From assembly GCF_003217295.1 (NCBI RefSeq), contig NZ_QJTJ01000002.1, positions 62,001 to 126,000 on the forward strand: a stretch of DNA of 64,000 bases. Direction: 5' to 3'. This document shows, piece by piece, positions 35,114 through 44,460 of the stretch. Position numbers and translations under genes: made by a program. A model generated the notes under the pieces. The model searched no databases, was not told the origin of the DNA, and saw nothing but the letters and a program-made list of their open reading frames with translations. The number at the start of each line of letters is the position of its first letter. Position 1 is the first letter of the stretch. The stretch is from Ureibacillus chungkukjangi. Lineage in GTDB: Bacteria; Bacillota; Bacilli; Bacillales_A; Planococcaceae.

Positions 35114-36016
35114 TTAGTGATAATACTTTGAATAAAGATCGCCCAGCGTCATTTTCCCTACACTAAACTCTGGCTTGTCATTGTCGCTTAAGAAGGCTGA
35201 AATACTTTCCAATCTATCAGCTTCATTTTTAGGGAAGTCGATTAGCGTTACGCCGCTCGCGAGTAATTGGATGCTGAGCTCTGGAAATGCTTTTGCCAGC
35301 TTTTCTTTTAACTGTTCAGTTCCCTCTTTTACTCGTATTACCATATTTCCATTAACCCCTAAATCGCTATAAATATCCTCGATTAAATCCAGGCTCCCAT
35401 TTTTAACAAAGAAAATTCGATCTGCGTATTTCTCTAAATTTTCGAGTAAGTGAGACGCAATTATAATCGTTTTTCCCTCTGCTTTTTTCTTCACAAGCAT
35501 TTGTGAAATAATCTCTACCTGTGTAGGATCCAATCCATTCATCACTTCATCCATCAGCATTATTTGCGTGTCTGAAACAATTTGCATAGCAAAGCAAAGT
35601 CTTTGGCGCATTCCTAGCGAGTAGGTGCCAGTTTTCTTATTGACATAGGACTCCATTCCAAGTGCTTTAATAGTACTATCAATCAATTCAGGGTTACTAT
35701 TCCACATAGAGCTATAAATTTTAAGATGCTGCCTTCCTGAAAGATGATTGTACAAGTCACTTTGATCAGGCATCATCGAAACAAGCTGGTGAATTTTCAC
35801 CTCATTCTTTTTCGAACTGTATTCTAATCCATTATTAAAAACGACTTTCCCACTGTTTGGTCGAAGATAATTCATGATGACATTCATCAGCGTCGATTTC
35901 CCTGTTCCATTTGGGGCGACTAAACCGATGATTTCCCCAGGCTGGAAGGTGATCGAAATCTCTTTCAAGATATCTCTACCTGAAAAATTTACACCTATAT
36001 TTTTTAGTTCAAGCAT
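35114..36016 (-). CDS. ABC transporter ATP-binding protein
   Basis: A 300-residue ATPase. Walker A APNGTGKST at 34-42, signature YSLGMRQRLCFA, Walker B IMLMDEVMNGLD and H-loop IIASHLLENL are intact. The fold and C-terminal extension are those of the multidrug/bacteriocin export type (YxlF/BcrA-like). It is the last gene of a three-gene operon with two permeases (18-base gap), so it powers that transporter. Substrate unknown; lantibiotic or peptide export/immunity is one possibility. Confidence 0.92.
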   Translation of the reverse strand: MLELKNIGVNFSGRDILKEISITFQPGEIIGLVAPNGTGKSTLMNVIMNYLRPNSGKVVFNNGLEYSSKKNEVKIHQLVSMMPDQSDLYNHLSGRQHLKIYSSMWNSNPELIDSTIKALGMESYVNKKTGTYSLGMRQRLCFAMQIVSDTQIMLMDEVMNGLDPTQVEIISQMLVKKKAEGKTIIIASHLLENLEKYADRIFFVKNGSLDLIEDIYSDLGVNGNMVIRVKEGTEQLKEKLAKAFPELSIQLLASGVTLIDFPKNEADRLESISAFLSDNDKPEFSVGKMTLGDLYSKYYH

Positions 36017-36034
36017 TTAATTTCCTCCTGTTCA

Positions 36035-37228
36035 TCAAAGTAGCTTATACCTTCTATGGTTACTAATTATAAAAGTAAGGAGTAAGCAAATAACTGTACA
36101 TACCGCCATAACGAGTAGACCATTTTTTAATGTGAGTGCTACCGAATTATTGAGATACTCACGATAGCCGGCAATAATTTGTCCTACCTGAACATAGCTA
36201 GATGGATACCAATGAATATCCTTTACATATCCAAGCCCTCTCACATAATAATAATATTCAGCAAACACAACAACACAGCCAGCTACCAGATTAGCAAACT
36301 CATTTTTTACAATGATACTAACAAGCAGAAGCAAGGAAATCAGCATAAAAAACCAAAACAAGATTAGTAAAGCGTTTTGGAATAGATACTCTCCCATCGA
36401 GATAGTAGTAAAGGCTTTTGTTTTATAGCTAAAAACCGGAACGGGTAAATTTAAATCTCCAATCCCATTTCGTATCGCTATAATAACAAAGCCCACTGCC
36501 AGCGGAATCACCGTTAGAATGCTACCAGTTAAAGCCACTCCTCCTTTAACTAGCAGGCTTCTCCAAACAGAAATCGGGAAGCCCTTTATCAAGCTCGGAT
36601 TTTTTTTATCCTTTAATACGATATCTGCTGCAAAGAGAATACAGCTAATCAGCAGGATTAAAGGCAGATAGGAATGCAGCAGTCTTTGTAAGGTTTGCAG
36701 GGCTGTTCGCTCCTCAAAAACATTAATGGATAGATTAGAATCCCCCTTAGCATAGCCATCGAAGCGACTAGCAGAGTACATGTAAGCATAGTGGCCATCC
36801 TCTGTTGCATAAAGATTTCCTGCTGTATAATAACGAGAATTGTAATAAAGTATATCCTTGCCATTTCTAAAGATCATATTGTCCGAATATACATACCAGT
36901 TAAAAGTTGCCTCTGCATACTTTTTCATATCACCTGCAGCTAATGCATCTAATCGCTGTTTATCGTATTCGTTCCATTCAGGGTAAATCGCAGCAGCAAA
37001 TCTCGTTAAAGGATACGTATTTTCATCCAATACAACATTATTCAGAAAATCCTCTCTTGTTAGGAACCTTGCTTCAATTTCCTCTCTATCAACCTTTTCA
37101 ATAGGGTCATAGGCCGGAGCAATTTTCAATGCGTAGAAGCAGGCGAAAAAGAGTAGGATGACATAGACTGCAATATTTTTCTTATTGAACATAAATTGAA
37201 TAAATTCAAACTTAAAATAGGCTCGCAT
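36035..37228 (-). CDS. ABC transporter permease (ABC-2 type) with a large external loop
   Basis: A 397-residue membrane protein: one helix at about 20-37, then a long polar domain (about 40-185) likely outside the cell, then five or six helices to the end. The KDKKNPSLIKGFPISVWRSLLVKG block after the third helix also occurs in changed form in the partner permease (LIKGYPVSFDKYVLAKS), showing the two are homologous. GGAGGAG precedes the ATG. Middle gene of the operon. Confidence 0.85.
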   Translation of the reverse strand: MRAYFKFEFIQFMFNKKNIAVYVILLFFACFYALKIAPAYDPIEKVDREEIEARFLTREDFLNNVVLDENTYPLTRFAAAIYPEWNEYDKQRLDALAAGDMKKYAEATFNWYVYSDNMIFRNGKDILYYNSRYYTAGNLYATEDGHYAYMYSASRFDGYAKGDSNLSINVFEERTALQTLQRLLHSYLPLILLISCILFAADIVLKDKKNPSLIKGFPISVWRSLLVKGGVALTGSILTVIPLAVGFVIIAIRNGIGDLNLPVPVFSYKTKAFTTISMGEYLFQNALLILFWFFMLISLLLLVSIIVKNEFANLVAGCVVVFAEYYYYVRGLGYVKDIHWYPSSYVQVGQIIAGYREYLNNSVALTLKNGLLVMAVCTVICLLLTFIISNHRRYKLL

Positions 37229-37238
37229 TGTTCTCCTC

Positions 37239-38357
37239 CTATACCTTTTTTAGTTTTCCAGTAGTAAAGAATAGCTTTACTGCAGCCAGCATCAGAATAA
37301 TACTTATCCCAATGTAAATCAGCCCATGGACGAGCTCTAATCCAACCGGCTTTGCTAAATCAAGACTTTGACCATTTAATAGATTCGTAAAGTTCATATA
37401 GTTGAATGGATTAAATGGAACAAGGCTTACTAGCGCTGGAAACAAAGAAGGAGCAATAAACAAAAGCAGCTGTACAAACAATGTTAAGTACATATTTTTT
37501 AATAATACATTTAAAATAACAGACAAAAGAATGGTAAAAATCGCTATAAATATCATATAAATTAAAGCAATTCCTATGTATTCGAGAATCGTGATTACTT
37601 TATAGCTGCCATCAAAAATCGCAACCGGATAATTAGCGTCCCCTACCCCATAAAAGTAAATGAAGGGCAAACTACAAGCGAAGATTTCTGCTATAAAAAT
37701 TAAGACAATCAGCATCGCAGAAGTCGATTTTGCTAGGACGTATTTATCAAAGGAAACCGGATAGCCTTTTATTAATGAGATATGACGGAACTCTTCAATG
37801 AGAATTCCACTTGAAAAGATGCTGATGAAGATGAACCAAAAAGAACCTAGCATCATAAATACACTTAAGAGAAATGGGAAGAAGGATAAGGAATCCTGCG
37901 ATACAACAATCCCCGCTTTGTCCATGAATTGGTAAAGAATGGCATCTAGATGATTCTCTGTTTTGGTAGGTAGATTCGTAGCAACCTTTTCGTAGTCCTC
38001 TAATTCAAAGGCACTTGCTCTTACCTCTACTAGCTTGAGGCCAGTATCCAAATAGAGCTGGGGGCGGTCTATTTTGAGAGCCATACTTTGATTTACAACA
38101 TATTGTTTTTGCTGGAGCAGGTTATAATATAATTCGTTCCCTGTACCATCATCCATAGCATCCGGCGGCTGAAACTTGGTCAGAGCAGCTGATAGTGATT
38201 GCGATTCACTCCCCTTTTCGTCAATCAGCTTTTGGGAATTTTCAAGCTTCTCATAGGAAAACAGGCCAAAAACGAAGAGAGCAACTACAAGAATAGCAAT
38301 GATATTTTTCTTATTTGACCTTTCAATGATTAAATCATTCTTTAAAAGCTTCCACAT
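37239..38357 (-). CDS. ABC transporter permease (ABC-2 type), operon partner
   Basis: A 372-residue membrane protein with the same layout as its neighbour: first helix at about 22-40, a polar loop to about 160, and a cluster of helices with SLIKGYPVSFDKYVLAKS. The two permeases probably form a heterodimer with the ATPase at 35114. The ATG at 38357 follows GGAGGTC; the frame to 38390 lacks a site. First gene of the operon, ten bases from the next. Confidence 0.85.
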   Translation of the reverse strand: MWKLLKNDLIIERSNKKNIIAILVVALFVFGLFSYEKLENSQKLIDEKGSESQSLSAALTKFQPPDAMDDGTGNELYYNLLQQKQYVVNQSMALKIDRPQLYLDTGLKLVEVRASAFELEDYEKVATNLPTKTENHLDAILYQFMDKAGIVVSQDSLSFFPFLLSVFMMLGSFWFIFISIFSSGILIEEFRHISLIKGYPVSFDKYVLAKSTSAMLIVLIFIAEIFACSLPFIYFYGVGDANYPVAIFDGSYKVITILEYIGIALIYMIFIAIFTILLSVILNVLLKNMYLTLFVQLLLFIAPSLFPALVSLVPFNPFNYMNFTNLLNGQSLDLAKPVGLELVHGLIYIGISIILMLAAVKLFFTTGKLKKV

Positions 38358-38661
38358 AACGACCTCCATATTAGATTTTCTTTCTATCAATCTTCTTTTT
38401 CCAAAGAATTGGAATCTTTCATCAGTATATCAAATTTTCCGAATATTAAATAGATAATTAATATTAAGATAATAACAGGGGGGCAATATTCGAGTATGAA
38501 AAAATTGGATATTTTCTTTCATGAATTTAGAGAAGCTCTTTAAGCATGGCAGTGTCGTAGCTTATTTGGGATTCTCATCTGATATTTCTCGGGCCTTTTT
38601 ATGTCCAAAAAGCACAAAAAACCAAGTCGACCTGACTTAGTTTTTGCGTATGAATATTTTG
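38358..38661. other. Intergenic region: ABC operon promoter side and a GNAT terminator
   Basis: A hairpin at 38616-38645 (AAGTC/GACTT arms with A/T flanks) is the likely terminator of the GNAT gene at 38662. No gene or repeat seen in the rest. Confidence 0.5.
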
Positions 38662-39168
38662 TTAAGAAAGCTTTTTTCCTAAAATAATTAAATCTCTTTT
38701 TATGCCATCTAATGAGGCTACTTCTGGGAGATTGGCCCATTGCTCAAAGCCAAACTTTTCAAATAAGCGAAGGCTTGGCTGGTTGTGACCAAAGATGAAG
38801 CCTAGTAAAGTATCTACTTTACAGCCTGGTGCAGCTTCAATCACTTTGGCTAAGACTGTTTTCCCAAGACCGTGCCCTCTAAAGCTCTCATCTAAATAAA
38901 TGCTGACCTCTGCTGTTGCTTGATAGGCAGCTCTACCATAAAAATCCTGGAGGCTTACCCACCCACAGATTTCTCCCGCTGCTGTTTCTACTACCCAAAG
39001 GGGTCTTTTCGATGGGGTATGCTCATGGTACCATTTTAATCGGTCTTCCACTGTTACTGGTTCTGTGTCTGCCGTAACCATTCTGCCAGGAATCGTTGAA
39101 TTGTAAATCTCTACAATTCTCGGTAAATCTTCTAGTGCCGCATCGCGAAATGTAATTTCTAGTGCCAT
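38662..39168 (-). CDS. GNAT N-acetyltransferase, phosphinothricin acetyltransferase-like
   Basis: A 168-residue acetyltransferase of the PAT/MnaT type: IVEIYNSTIPGRMVTADTEP with VEDRLKWYHEH at the start, SIYLDESFRGHGLGKTVL as the acetyl-CoA loop, and FGHNQPSLRLFEKFGFEQW near the end. Relatives acetylate methionine sulfone, phosphinothricin or similar amino acids. GAGGTG is seven bases from ATG 39168; the TTG one codon upstream is less likely. Ends at a weak terminator. Confidence 0.9.
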   Translation of the reverse strand: MALEITFRDAALEDLPRIVEIYNSTIPGRMVTADTEPVTVEDRLKWYHEHTPSKRPLWVVETAAGEICGWVSLQDFYGRAAYQATAEVSIYLDESFRGHGLGKTVLAKVIEAAPGCKVDTLLGFIFGHNQPSLRLFEKFGFEQWANLPEVASLDGIKRDLIILGKKLS

Positions 39169-39252
39169 CAAAACACCTCATATTTAAATTTTATATTTAT
39201 GTTAATTCTATTTACATCGGAATACAATATAATCTTTACGCACAAAAAATAA

Positions 39253-39279
39253 AAGTGCTCCTACCTAGTAGAAACACTT
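39253..39279 (-). terminator. Weak terminator of the small membrane protein gene
   Basis: AAGTG/CACTT outer and CTAC/GTAG inner pairs, with a T-rich minus-strand tail; overlaps the stop codon. Confidence 0.45.
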
Positions 39280-39550
39280 ATCTTTTCATTCGCTTAAAAA
39301 TCCCCAAATATACAAGGATAAATCCGATTACTTCCAGTAAGACAAAGCTATAGATCATTACTGTAAATCCGATAAATCCGTCCCCTTCATCCATCCCAAA
39401 TGAAATTCCCGCAATCCATGAGACTAAGGGTGCTATGGCCACAATTGTTGCAATTCCCCAAACTAAAAGCTTTTTTTTCCTCGGTTTGTTCCTGCTCATA
39501 TAAACTGCCAATACGATTGCGAGTAATAAAATTATAATAGCTATTGCCAA
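39278..39550 (-). CDS. Small three-helix membrane protein
   Basis: A 90-residue protein with three hydrophobic segments: about 2-19, 28-47 and 59-80, separated by a basic loop (RNKPRKKK). No family certain, though the shape recalls YesK-like proteins. A longer frame exists to 39706, but its first 50 residues look random and lack a site, whereas GGAG lies ten bases before the TTG at 39550. Function unknown. Confidence 0.6.
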   Translation of the reverse strand: MAIAIIILLLAIVLAVYMSRNKPRKKKLLVWGIATIVAIAPLVSWIAGISFGMDEGDGFIGFTVMIYSFVLLEVIGFILVYLGIFKRMKR

Positions 39551-39657
39551 ATTATTTTCTCTCCTACTATTAATACTATTGAAACTTTTAATTATATTAA
39601 TTATAACAAAAACTTTCTCCCTCATGTAATAAACTCTATACCTGGAGCTTAAAAATA

Positions 39658-39697
39658 GGAAAGCCTCAAAGGTTAAACCAAACCTTTGAGACTTTCC
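39658..39697 (-). terminator. Intrinsic terminator of the Spo0E-like gene
   Basis: 17-bp arms (39658-39674 and 39681-39697) with one mismatch; T-rich minus-strand tail. Confidence 0.85.
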
Positions 39698-39724
39698 CTT
39701 TATCATTTATATAAAAAGAACAAT

Positions 39725-39913
39725 TTACTGTACATATGTGCTTTGATGAGAGTTCATTTGTTGGAAGTAATTTAGGACAACATCTAATTCTTGACTACAT
39801 TTTACGGTATCTGGATGAGTTAAACCTTTAGATAATCCAATATCAATCATACGATTCTTAAGTGTTACAATTTCATCCTCTAAATTTGATAAAGAAATAG
39901 CTATTTTACCCAT
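39725..39913 (-). CDS. Spo0E-family aspartyl-phosphate phosphatase
   Basis: A 62-residue two-helix protein of the Spo0E/YisI/YnzD family. The SQELD signature, essential for dephosphorylating Spo0A-P, is present near residue 40 after the helix NLEDEIVTLKNRMIDIG. By delaying Spo0A activation it would restrain sporulation. GGAGGG is eight bases before the ATG at 39913. It indicates an endospore former. Single gene with its own terminator. Confidence 0.92.
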   Translation of the reverse strand: MGKIAISLSNLEDEIVTLKNRMIDIGLSKGLTHPDTVKCSQELDVVLNYFQQMNSHQSTYVQ

Positions 39914-40165
39914 ATATATTCCCTCCAACTTAATATATTTTTTCAGCCCTCGGTATTCGGAAATTATTCAAATGAATATTTCTAGATTAATTATCTATCT
40001 AATTCTTCCAATTGAATATCACCATACATTCTTATTTTTATACTTTGTAGGGGTGAAGAAATAGGAAGCTCTTCTCATTAAATCTAGTACAGCTCCTATT
40101 AATAGAATAGTACCCTGATAGATTTCCACTAAACTCTGGTTACTAAATTGTAATAAATGAAAAAA

Positions 40166-40193
40166 ATGCGTAATCCAATTTGGATTAACGCAT
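40166..40193. terminator. Bidirectional intrinsic terminator below the SET gene
   Basis: ATGCGTAATCC / GGATTAACGCAT arms with A-run and T-run flanks; core shared with terminators at 6743 and 44793. Confidence 0.9.
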
Positions 40194-40209
40194 TTTTATA
40201 TTCTATATC

Positions 40210-40587
40210 TTATTCCTTATTGAACCAAAGTGGCTCTGTGTCATCGACTTCACCATTATAATTAATGAAGATTTCTTCTCCAGCCTTGATATCCTTGTAA
40301 GCAAAGAAGTCAAAGGTATGATTATCAAAGTTAATCTCGTAAATGGCATTTGGCTCATAAGAATGGTTAAACAACATACCGTAACCGAGAAGTATCGCCG
40401 TATGATTGATGCCATACTCAAAAGCGTAGTCAGCTAGTAAAGTTTTCTCGATATGTTCATGCTGCTCGTTTGGATATGAAATGACTGGCGCTTCATGAAA
40501 AAGCTCGCCCTTTTTAATATCCTGTTTAGCGAATACGCCTCTGTTAAATTCTCCATCACTAATTGGAGAGGTTTTTACCTCAATCAT
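40210..40587 (-). CDS. SET-domain protein (putative lysine methyltransferase)
   Basis: A 125-residue stand-alone SET domain, a fold that transfers methyl groups from S-adenosylmethionine to lysine. GEFNRGVFAKQDIKKGE is the N-terminal strand, NHSYEPN (74-80) the cofactor loop and GEEIFINYN (103-111) the catalytic Tyr segment; no pre- or post-SET cysteines. Small SET proteins occur in scattered bacteria; the substrate here is unknown. AGGAGAC precedes the ATG. Monocistronic. Confidence 0.88.
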   Translation of the reverse strand: MIEVKTSPISDGEFNRGVFAKQDIKKGELFHEAPVISYPNEQHEHIEKTLLADYAFEYGINHTAILLGYGMLFNHSYEPNAIYEINFDNHTFDFFAYKDIKAGEEIFINYNGEVDDTEPLWFNKE

Positions 40588-40663
40588 ATTGGTCTCCTAC
40601 TCATCTTAAAAATTTTCTTTCTAACTGTAACACGAATTTAACTATTGGCGCTCACTTTATTGC

Positions 40664-41851
40664 TTATTTAAATGGACTTTGTAAAACTTCCATCCATTTT
40701 TTAAAGATTCCTTTATCATTAATCTCTACATCATTTAAATCATTCGTATAAATTTGATAATTATTCTTCCCATTATTCTTTGCAGAATACATTGCTTTAT
40801 CAGCTGCTTTTATCAAAGTTTCCTTGTCTTCCCCATCATCAGGATACATACTAATTCCTATACTTAGGGATATACTGACACTTTGATTATTAATAGTATA
40901 TGGCTCGGCAACTAGAGCAATCAATCGTTTTGCAATTTGTTCAATTACTTCTTTTCCTGTTTCTTCAAACATGACGATAAATTCATCGCCACCAATACGT
41001 GAAATTACATCCTCTTCCCGGATACAATTATTAATTCTCGATACTACATCTATTAACAACTGATCGCCCGCATCATGGCCGAGTGTATCATTAACCTGCT
41101 TAAAATCATCCAGATCGATAAACATAAGCGAAAAATTATGCTGATGACGCTTCGAGCGTACGAGGGCTTTTTGAATTTGTCTATCTAACATCTTTCGATT
41201 TGGGATATCTGTTAACTCATCAAAGTAAGCCATTCGTTTCAGTTCAAATTCTAATTCCTTCTGTCTCGTTATATCCTCAAACTGGCCATTTACTTTTTCC
41301 AACAGCCCCTCGCTATTTTTAAATGGGTGCGCTTTAAATAGAACCCATTTCTCTCCATCTCCTGGATGGACAATTTTCACTTCTCTTCGAACTATCTTCC
41401 CCATTACTAAATCTCTTTGAATCTCTTCCAGGATGGGGATATCTTCTTTATGAACAACCTGTTTTACTATCGTTATATCACTATTGAATTCAGCTTGTGT
41501 CAATCCAAGTAACTTTTCAACACCTTTGGAAAAAAGATATTCCTGACTTCTATAGTTAAAAGAAAAGAAGGTAGCCTCATCAAAAGTAGTAAAAAACTGT
41601 TCATAGTCCTTATATTTTTTTGTAAGCTCATATTTTTCTTCTATTAGCTGCTCATTTACAGCTTTTATTTTCACATATCGTTCTTTTGTTTTATTAAGAT
41701 TTATGCCATAATTCATAGAAATGACTATTAGTAGTAAGCTCAGGAGAAGGCTCAGAATAGGTACGGAGCCTGTATGTAAGTAAACAGATAGTATATTGAC
41801 AAGAGTGATGATAGATATTGAACTGATGATGCTTTTCCCTGATATTTTCAT
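40664..41851 (-). CDS. Membrane-bound PAS-GGDEF diguanylate cyclase
   Basis: A 395-residue c-di-GMP synthase. Two helices lie within residues 7-50, a short coiled coil follows, then a PAS domain (about 85-195) and a GGDEF domain (205-370). The active-site GGDEF is intact at 287-291, and the RxxD product-inhibition site (Arg278 to Asp281) sits five residues upstream, so it is probably active and feedback-regulated. AAGGAT precedes the ATG. Works with the PAS-GGDEF-EAL protein at 49473 in c-di-GMP turnover, by inference. Confidence 0.93.
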   Translation of the reverse strand: MKISGKSIISSISIITLVNILSVYLHTGSVPILSLLLSLLLIVISMNYGINLNKTKERYVKIKAVNEQLIEEKYELTKKYKDYEQFFTTFDEATFFSFNYRSQEYLFSKGVEKLLGLTQAEFNSDITIVKQVVHKEDIPILEEIQRDLVMGKIVRREVKIVHPGDGEKWVLFKAHPFKNSEGLLEKVNGQFEDITRQKELEFELKRMAYFDELTDIPNRKMLDRQIQKALVRSKRHQHNFSLMFIDLDDFKQVNDTLGHDAGDQLLIDVVSRINNCIREEDVISRIGGDEFIVMFEETGKEVIEQIAKRLIALVAEPYTINNQSVSISLSIGISMYPDDGEDKETLIKAADKAMYSAKNNGKNNYQIYTNDLNDVEINDKGIFKKWMEVLQSPFK

Positions 41852-42036
41852 GGATTTTATCCTTCTTTGTTATGCTTCGCTTTATTTTACTCAAAATTAC
41901 TAGTTCTTGAGTACGTTCAGATAATACATGATGCTTAGAAACTTGTAAATAAATATTTCTCTAAAAAAGCCTGATAATTTTAAAGCCAATCTAGACAGCC
42001 AATTTTGAAGATGCACCAACCTAGTCACTTACCTAT

Positions 42037-42063
42037 ACCTAAACAAATATTATCCATACTCTA
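42037..42063 (+). promoter_or_regulatory. Possible sigma-K-type promoter
   Basis: CATACTCTA at 42055-42063 fits the SigK -10 consensus CATAnnnTA, and an AC at 42037-42038 lies 16 bases upstream as in the SigK -35. It would start transcription about 30 bases before the coat-like gene. Short motifs like this occur by chance. Confidence 0.4.
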
Positions 42064-42102
42064 ATGATAGTACTTGTATGAATTTACTAGGGAGGTGTCT
42101 TT

Positions 42103-42609
42103 TTGTATTACTATTATCAGCCTCATTACTACCAAACACCATATAATTCTAATACCTATCAGCCTGTTGTTGGAGCTCCATTAAGCAATCATCATTCTAT
42201 GCATCAACCAGTTCAGCATGCTCAGCCGAACCTTATGCGTTATGTAGCGCAGCGAAACGTAGCACCAGCACAGCGAAACTCAAATCCTCAACCCTCTAAT
42301 GGATCCCCATCCGCATATCCTGCTGTGGATCCAGAGCTTTTGTACGAATCTGCAAACGAATCGAATAAGCTTATGAAAGAAGCTAGTCTAGTACTCGATA
42401 AATTGGCTTCATCTAAGGAATTTGGTGCTAGATTAATGGACGTTGCACAGCATTCCAATACCGAAGAGGTAGAACGTTTAATTCATTCAGTTGGTATTAC
42501 ATCAGACGTTGACATTAAATACAATCCAGATGGTCTAGAGCTTGAGTTTAAGTCAAAGGTTCAAAGTTTAGATTGCTGTAAATTGTCCATTTCCTTACGC
42601 TGGCGTTAA
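42103..42609 (+). CDS. Tyr/Pro/Gln-rich, spore-coat-like protein
   Basis: A 168-residue protein. Residues 1-75 are low-complexity and rich in Tyr, His, Pro, Asn and Gln (YYYYQPHYYQTPYN), like many inner-coat proteins; residues 78-168 form a folded domain ending DCCKLSISLRWR, a pattern I associate with Bacillus coat or coat-like proteins such as YuzC/YppG, though I cannot name the family firmly. TTG start with GGAGGTG seven bases upstream. A SigK-like promoter lies in front. Confidence 0.7.
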   Translation: MYYYYQPHYYQTPYNSNTYQPVVGAPLSNHHSMHQPVQHAQPNLMRYVAQRNVAPAQRNSNPQPSNGSPSAYPAVDPELLYESANESNKLMKEASLVLDKLASSKEFGARLMDVAQHSNTEEVERLIHSVGITSDVDIKYNPDGLELEFKSKVQSLDCCKLSISLRWR

Positions 42610-42662
42610 GACATATGCCGCTTCTTACAGATGTTTCCCGAGAGCTTAGCTTCCATAGCTAA

Positions 42663-42699
42663 AAAACAAAGCATTTCGAAATGGAAGTGCTTTGTTTTA
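42663..42699. terminator. Bidirectional intrinsic terminator
   Basis: AAAACAAAGCA / TGCTTTGTTTT arms between the convergent coat-like and SDR genes. Confidence 0.85.
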
Positions 42700-42741
42700 A
42701 CTTATAGACTAATATTCAAAAGAGCTGTTCCTTTTTTAGAT

Positions 42742-43509
42742 CTACTTAAGAAAATCCGGATTGTTTTTCAAGTAATTTTGCCACGCGTTTTTCATTCCTT
42801 GCTCGATTACTTCTTTAGTGGCAGTGAGTCTCTTTTCCGTTCCTCCGTAGCCAATTTCCCGTTTTTCACTTCTTAAGCCATCAAATATCCCCGAGATAAA
42901 CTCATTCAGAGGTGCACCAAATGTATGGAGACCTACCCCACCTAAATCCGTATTTACTGCTGGAGGCAATACCTCTACAACTTCAACATTTGTACTGGCT
43001 AGCTGCTCACGTAAAGTAAGCGTAAAGGAGTGCATTGCCGCTTTTGTCGCACTGTAAATTGGCACCCAGGTTCCAGGCTGTACCGCAAGACCGGATGTTA
43101 TATTAATAATGGCCGCTTCCTTTTGCTTCATAAAATGCTCAATCAATAGCATCGATAAGTGAATTGGCCCTTCAACATTAATGGCAATCTCATTTTGATA
43201 ATATTTCCAGTCATTTGAGGCATTTAGTAGATTTACTCTTTGCTGGATGCCCGCATTATTGACTAAAACATTTAACTGAGGAAATTCCTTAATAACCCAT
43301 TCAACCAATTGAATACGTTCGTCTTCCTTTGAAACATCACATGCTCTAGTATGTAGCTGCGGGTATTTTTTCTTTGCTTCAAATAGTTTTTCTTCCCCAC
43401 GCCCTACTACGATTACTTCGTTTTCTTCCTTTAAAAATTGCTCGGCAAAGGCTAGTCCAATTCCTGATGCCCCACCTGTTATCAAAATTGTGTTACCTGA
43501 TAATTTCAT
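42742..43509 (-). CDS. SDR oxidoreductase, DltE-like
   Basis: A 255-residue short-chain dehydrogenase: TGGASGIG at about 11-18, VNNAGIQ, catalytic Ser (NITSG) and YSATK. The length and the DRA-like VVEVLPPAVNTDL ending match the DltE/YoxD-type group; despite the name, no dlt operon is nearby. The ATG at 43509 follows GTGGGG by three to seven bases; upstream starts lack a site. Monocistronic. Confidence 0.9.
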   Translation of the reverse strand: MKLSGNTILITGGASGIGLAFAEQFLKEENEVIVVGRGEEKLFEAKKKYPQLHTRACDVSKEDERIQLVEWVIKEFPQLNVLVNNAGIQQRVNLLNASNDWKYYQNEIAINVEGPIHLSMLLIEHFMKQKEAAIINITSGLAVQPGTWVPIYSATKAAMHSFTLTLREQLASTNVEVVEVLPPAVNTDLGGVGLHTFGAPLNEFISGIFDGLRSEKREIGYGGTEKRLTATKEVIEQGMKNAWQNYLKNNPDFLK

Positions 43510-43700
43510 AATCCCCACTCCAGTTTTAGAATTTAGATTTTGTGCTTTTTAGCTCGCATAATCATTCTCCTCTTAAAGCTATTCCTTTCAAACAAATTCT
43601 TCAACAAATGTGAACTGTATTTTGTTCAAATAATTAAGGTTTTCTAAAGCTTTTGTTGGCTATACTCGTGAGGAATGCTTTATAAAAAGGTGGGCCGAAT

Positions 43701-44390
43701 GTGGTGAATTTAGGACAAACAACTATCGAGCTAATATTTGGATTTATAGCACTATTAATTGCTGCCAAAATATTAGGTAAGACACAGATTTCCCAGCTTA
43801 CTCCCTTTGATTTTATTTCTGCTATGGTACTGGGGGAACTTGTGGGAAACAGTGTTTACGACCCTGAAATAAAGATTTGGTCGATTCTATATGCTTTAAT
43901 TTTATGGACGGCTTTAATATTCACAGTTGAAAAGCTTACACAGAAATTCCGAGGCTTACGGAGAACCTTTGAAGGAAATCCCTCCATTATCATAAGACAA
44001 GGCAAAATTGATAGAGATCAGCTAAAACAAAATCATCTCGATATTGACCAATTGCAGCAAATGCTAAGACAGCAAAAGGATATTTTCTCTATTCGAGAGG
44101 TTGAATATATGATTTTAGAGCCCAATGGACAAATCAGTGTCATGAAAAAGCCAAAATATGAATCCCCTACTTTGGAGGATTTAAGCTTGAAACAAAAGCC
44201 GGCTTACTTACCAATTACCTTAATTAGTGATGGGATGGTTGTTAAAGATAACTTAAGAGAATCTGGACATGATGAGGAGTGGCTTCTGAATCAGCTAAAA
44301 AAGAGGAATGTCACCAAGTTTGAAGATGCCTTGTATGCAGAATGGGTAGAGGATGAAGGGTTTTTCTGCTTAAAAATGAATGGGCAGTAA
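43701..44390 (+). CDS. DUF421 (YetF/YcaP-like) membrane protein
   Basis: A 229-residue protein with three N-terminal helices (about 8-80) and a C-terminal cytoplasmic DUF421 domain. LGKTQISQLTPFDFISAMVLGELVGN is the family signature, and FEGNPSIIIRQGKID, QQMLRQQKDIFSIREVEYMILEPNG follow. YetF-type proteins affect spore germinant-receptor or envelope behaviour in bacilli, but mechanism is limited. GTG start (43701 or 43704) after AAGGTGG. Confidence 0.9.
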   Translation: MVNLGQTTIELIFGFIALLIAAKILGKTQISQLTPFDFISAMVLGELVGNSVYDPEIKIWSILYALILWTALIFTVEKLTQKFRGLRRTFEGNPSIIIRQGKIDRDQLKQNHLDIDQLQQMLRQQKDIFSIREVEYMILEPNGQISVMKKPKYESPTLEDLSLKQKPAYLPITLISDGMVVKDNLRESGHDEEWLLNQLKKRNVTKFEDALYAEWVEDEGFFCLKMNGQ

Positions 44391-44460
44391 AGAGAGTTAA
44401 AGTCGGTTTCTTTGTTTTGAAGAGCCGACTTATTTTCTGTGTTTATATATATGGTGATAA

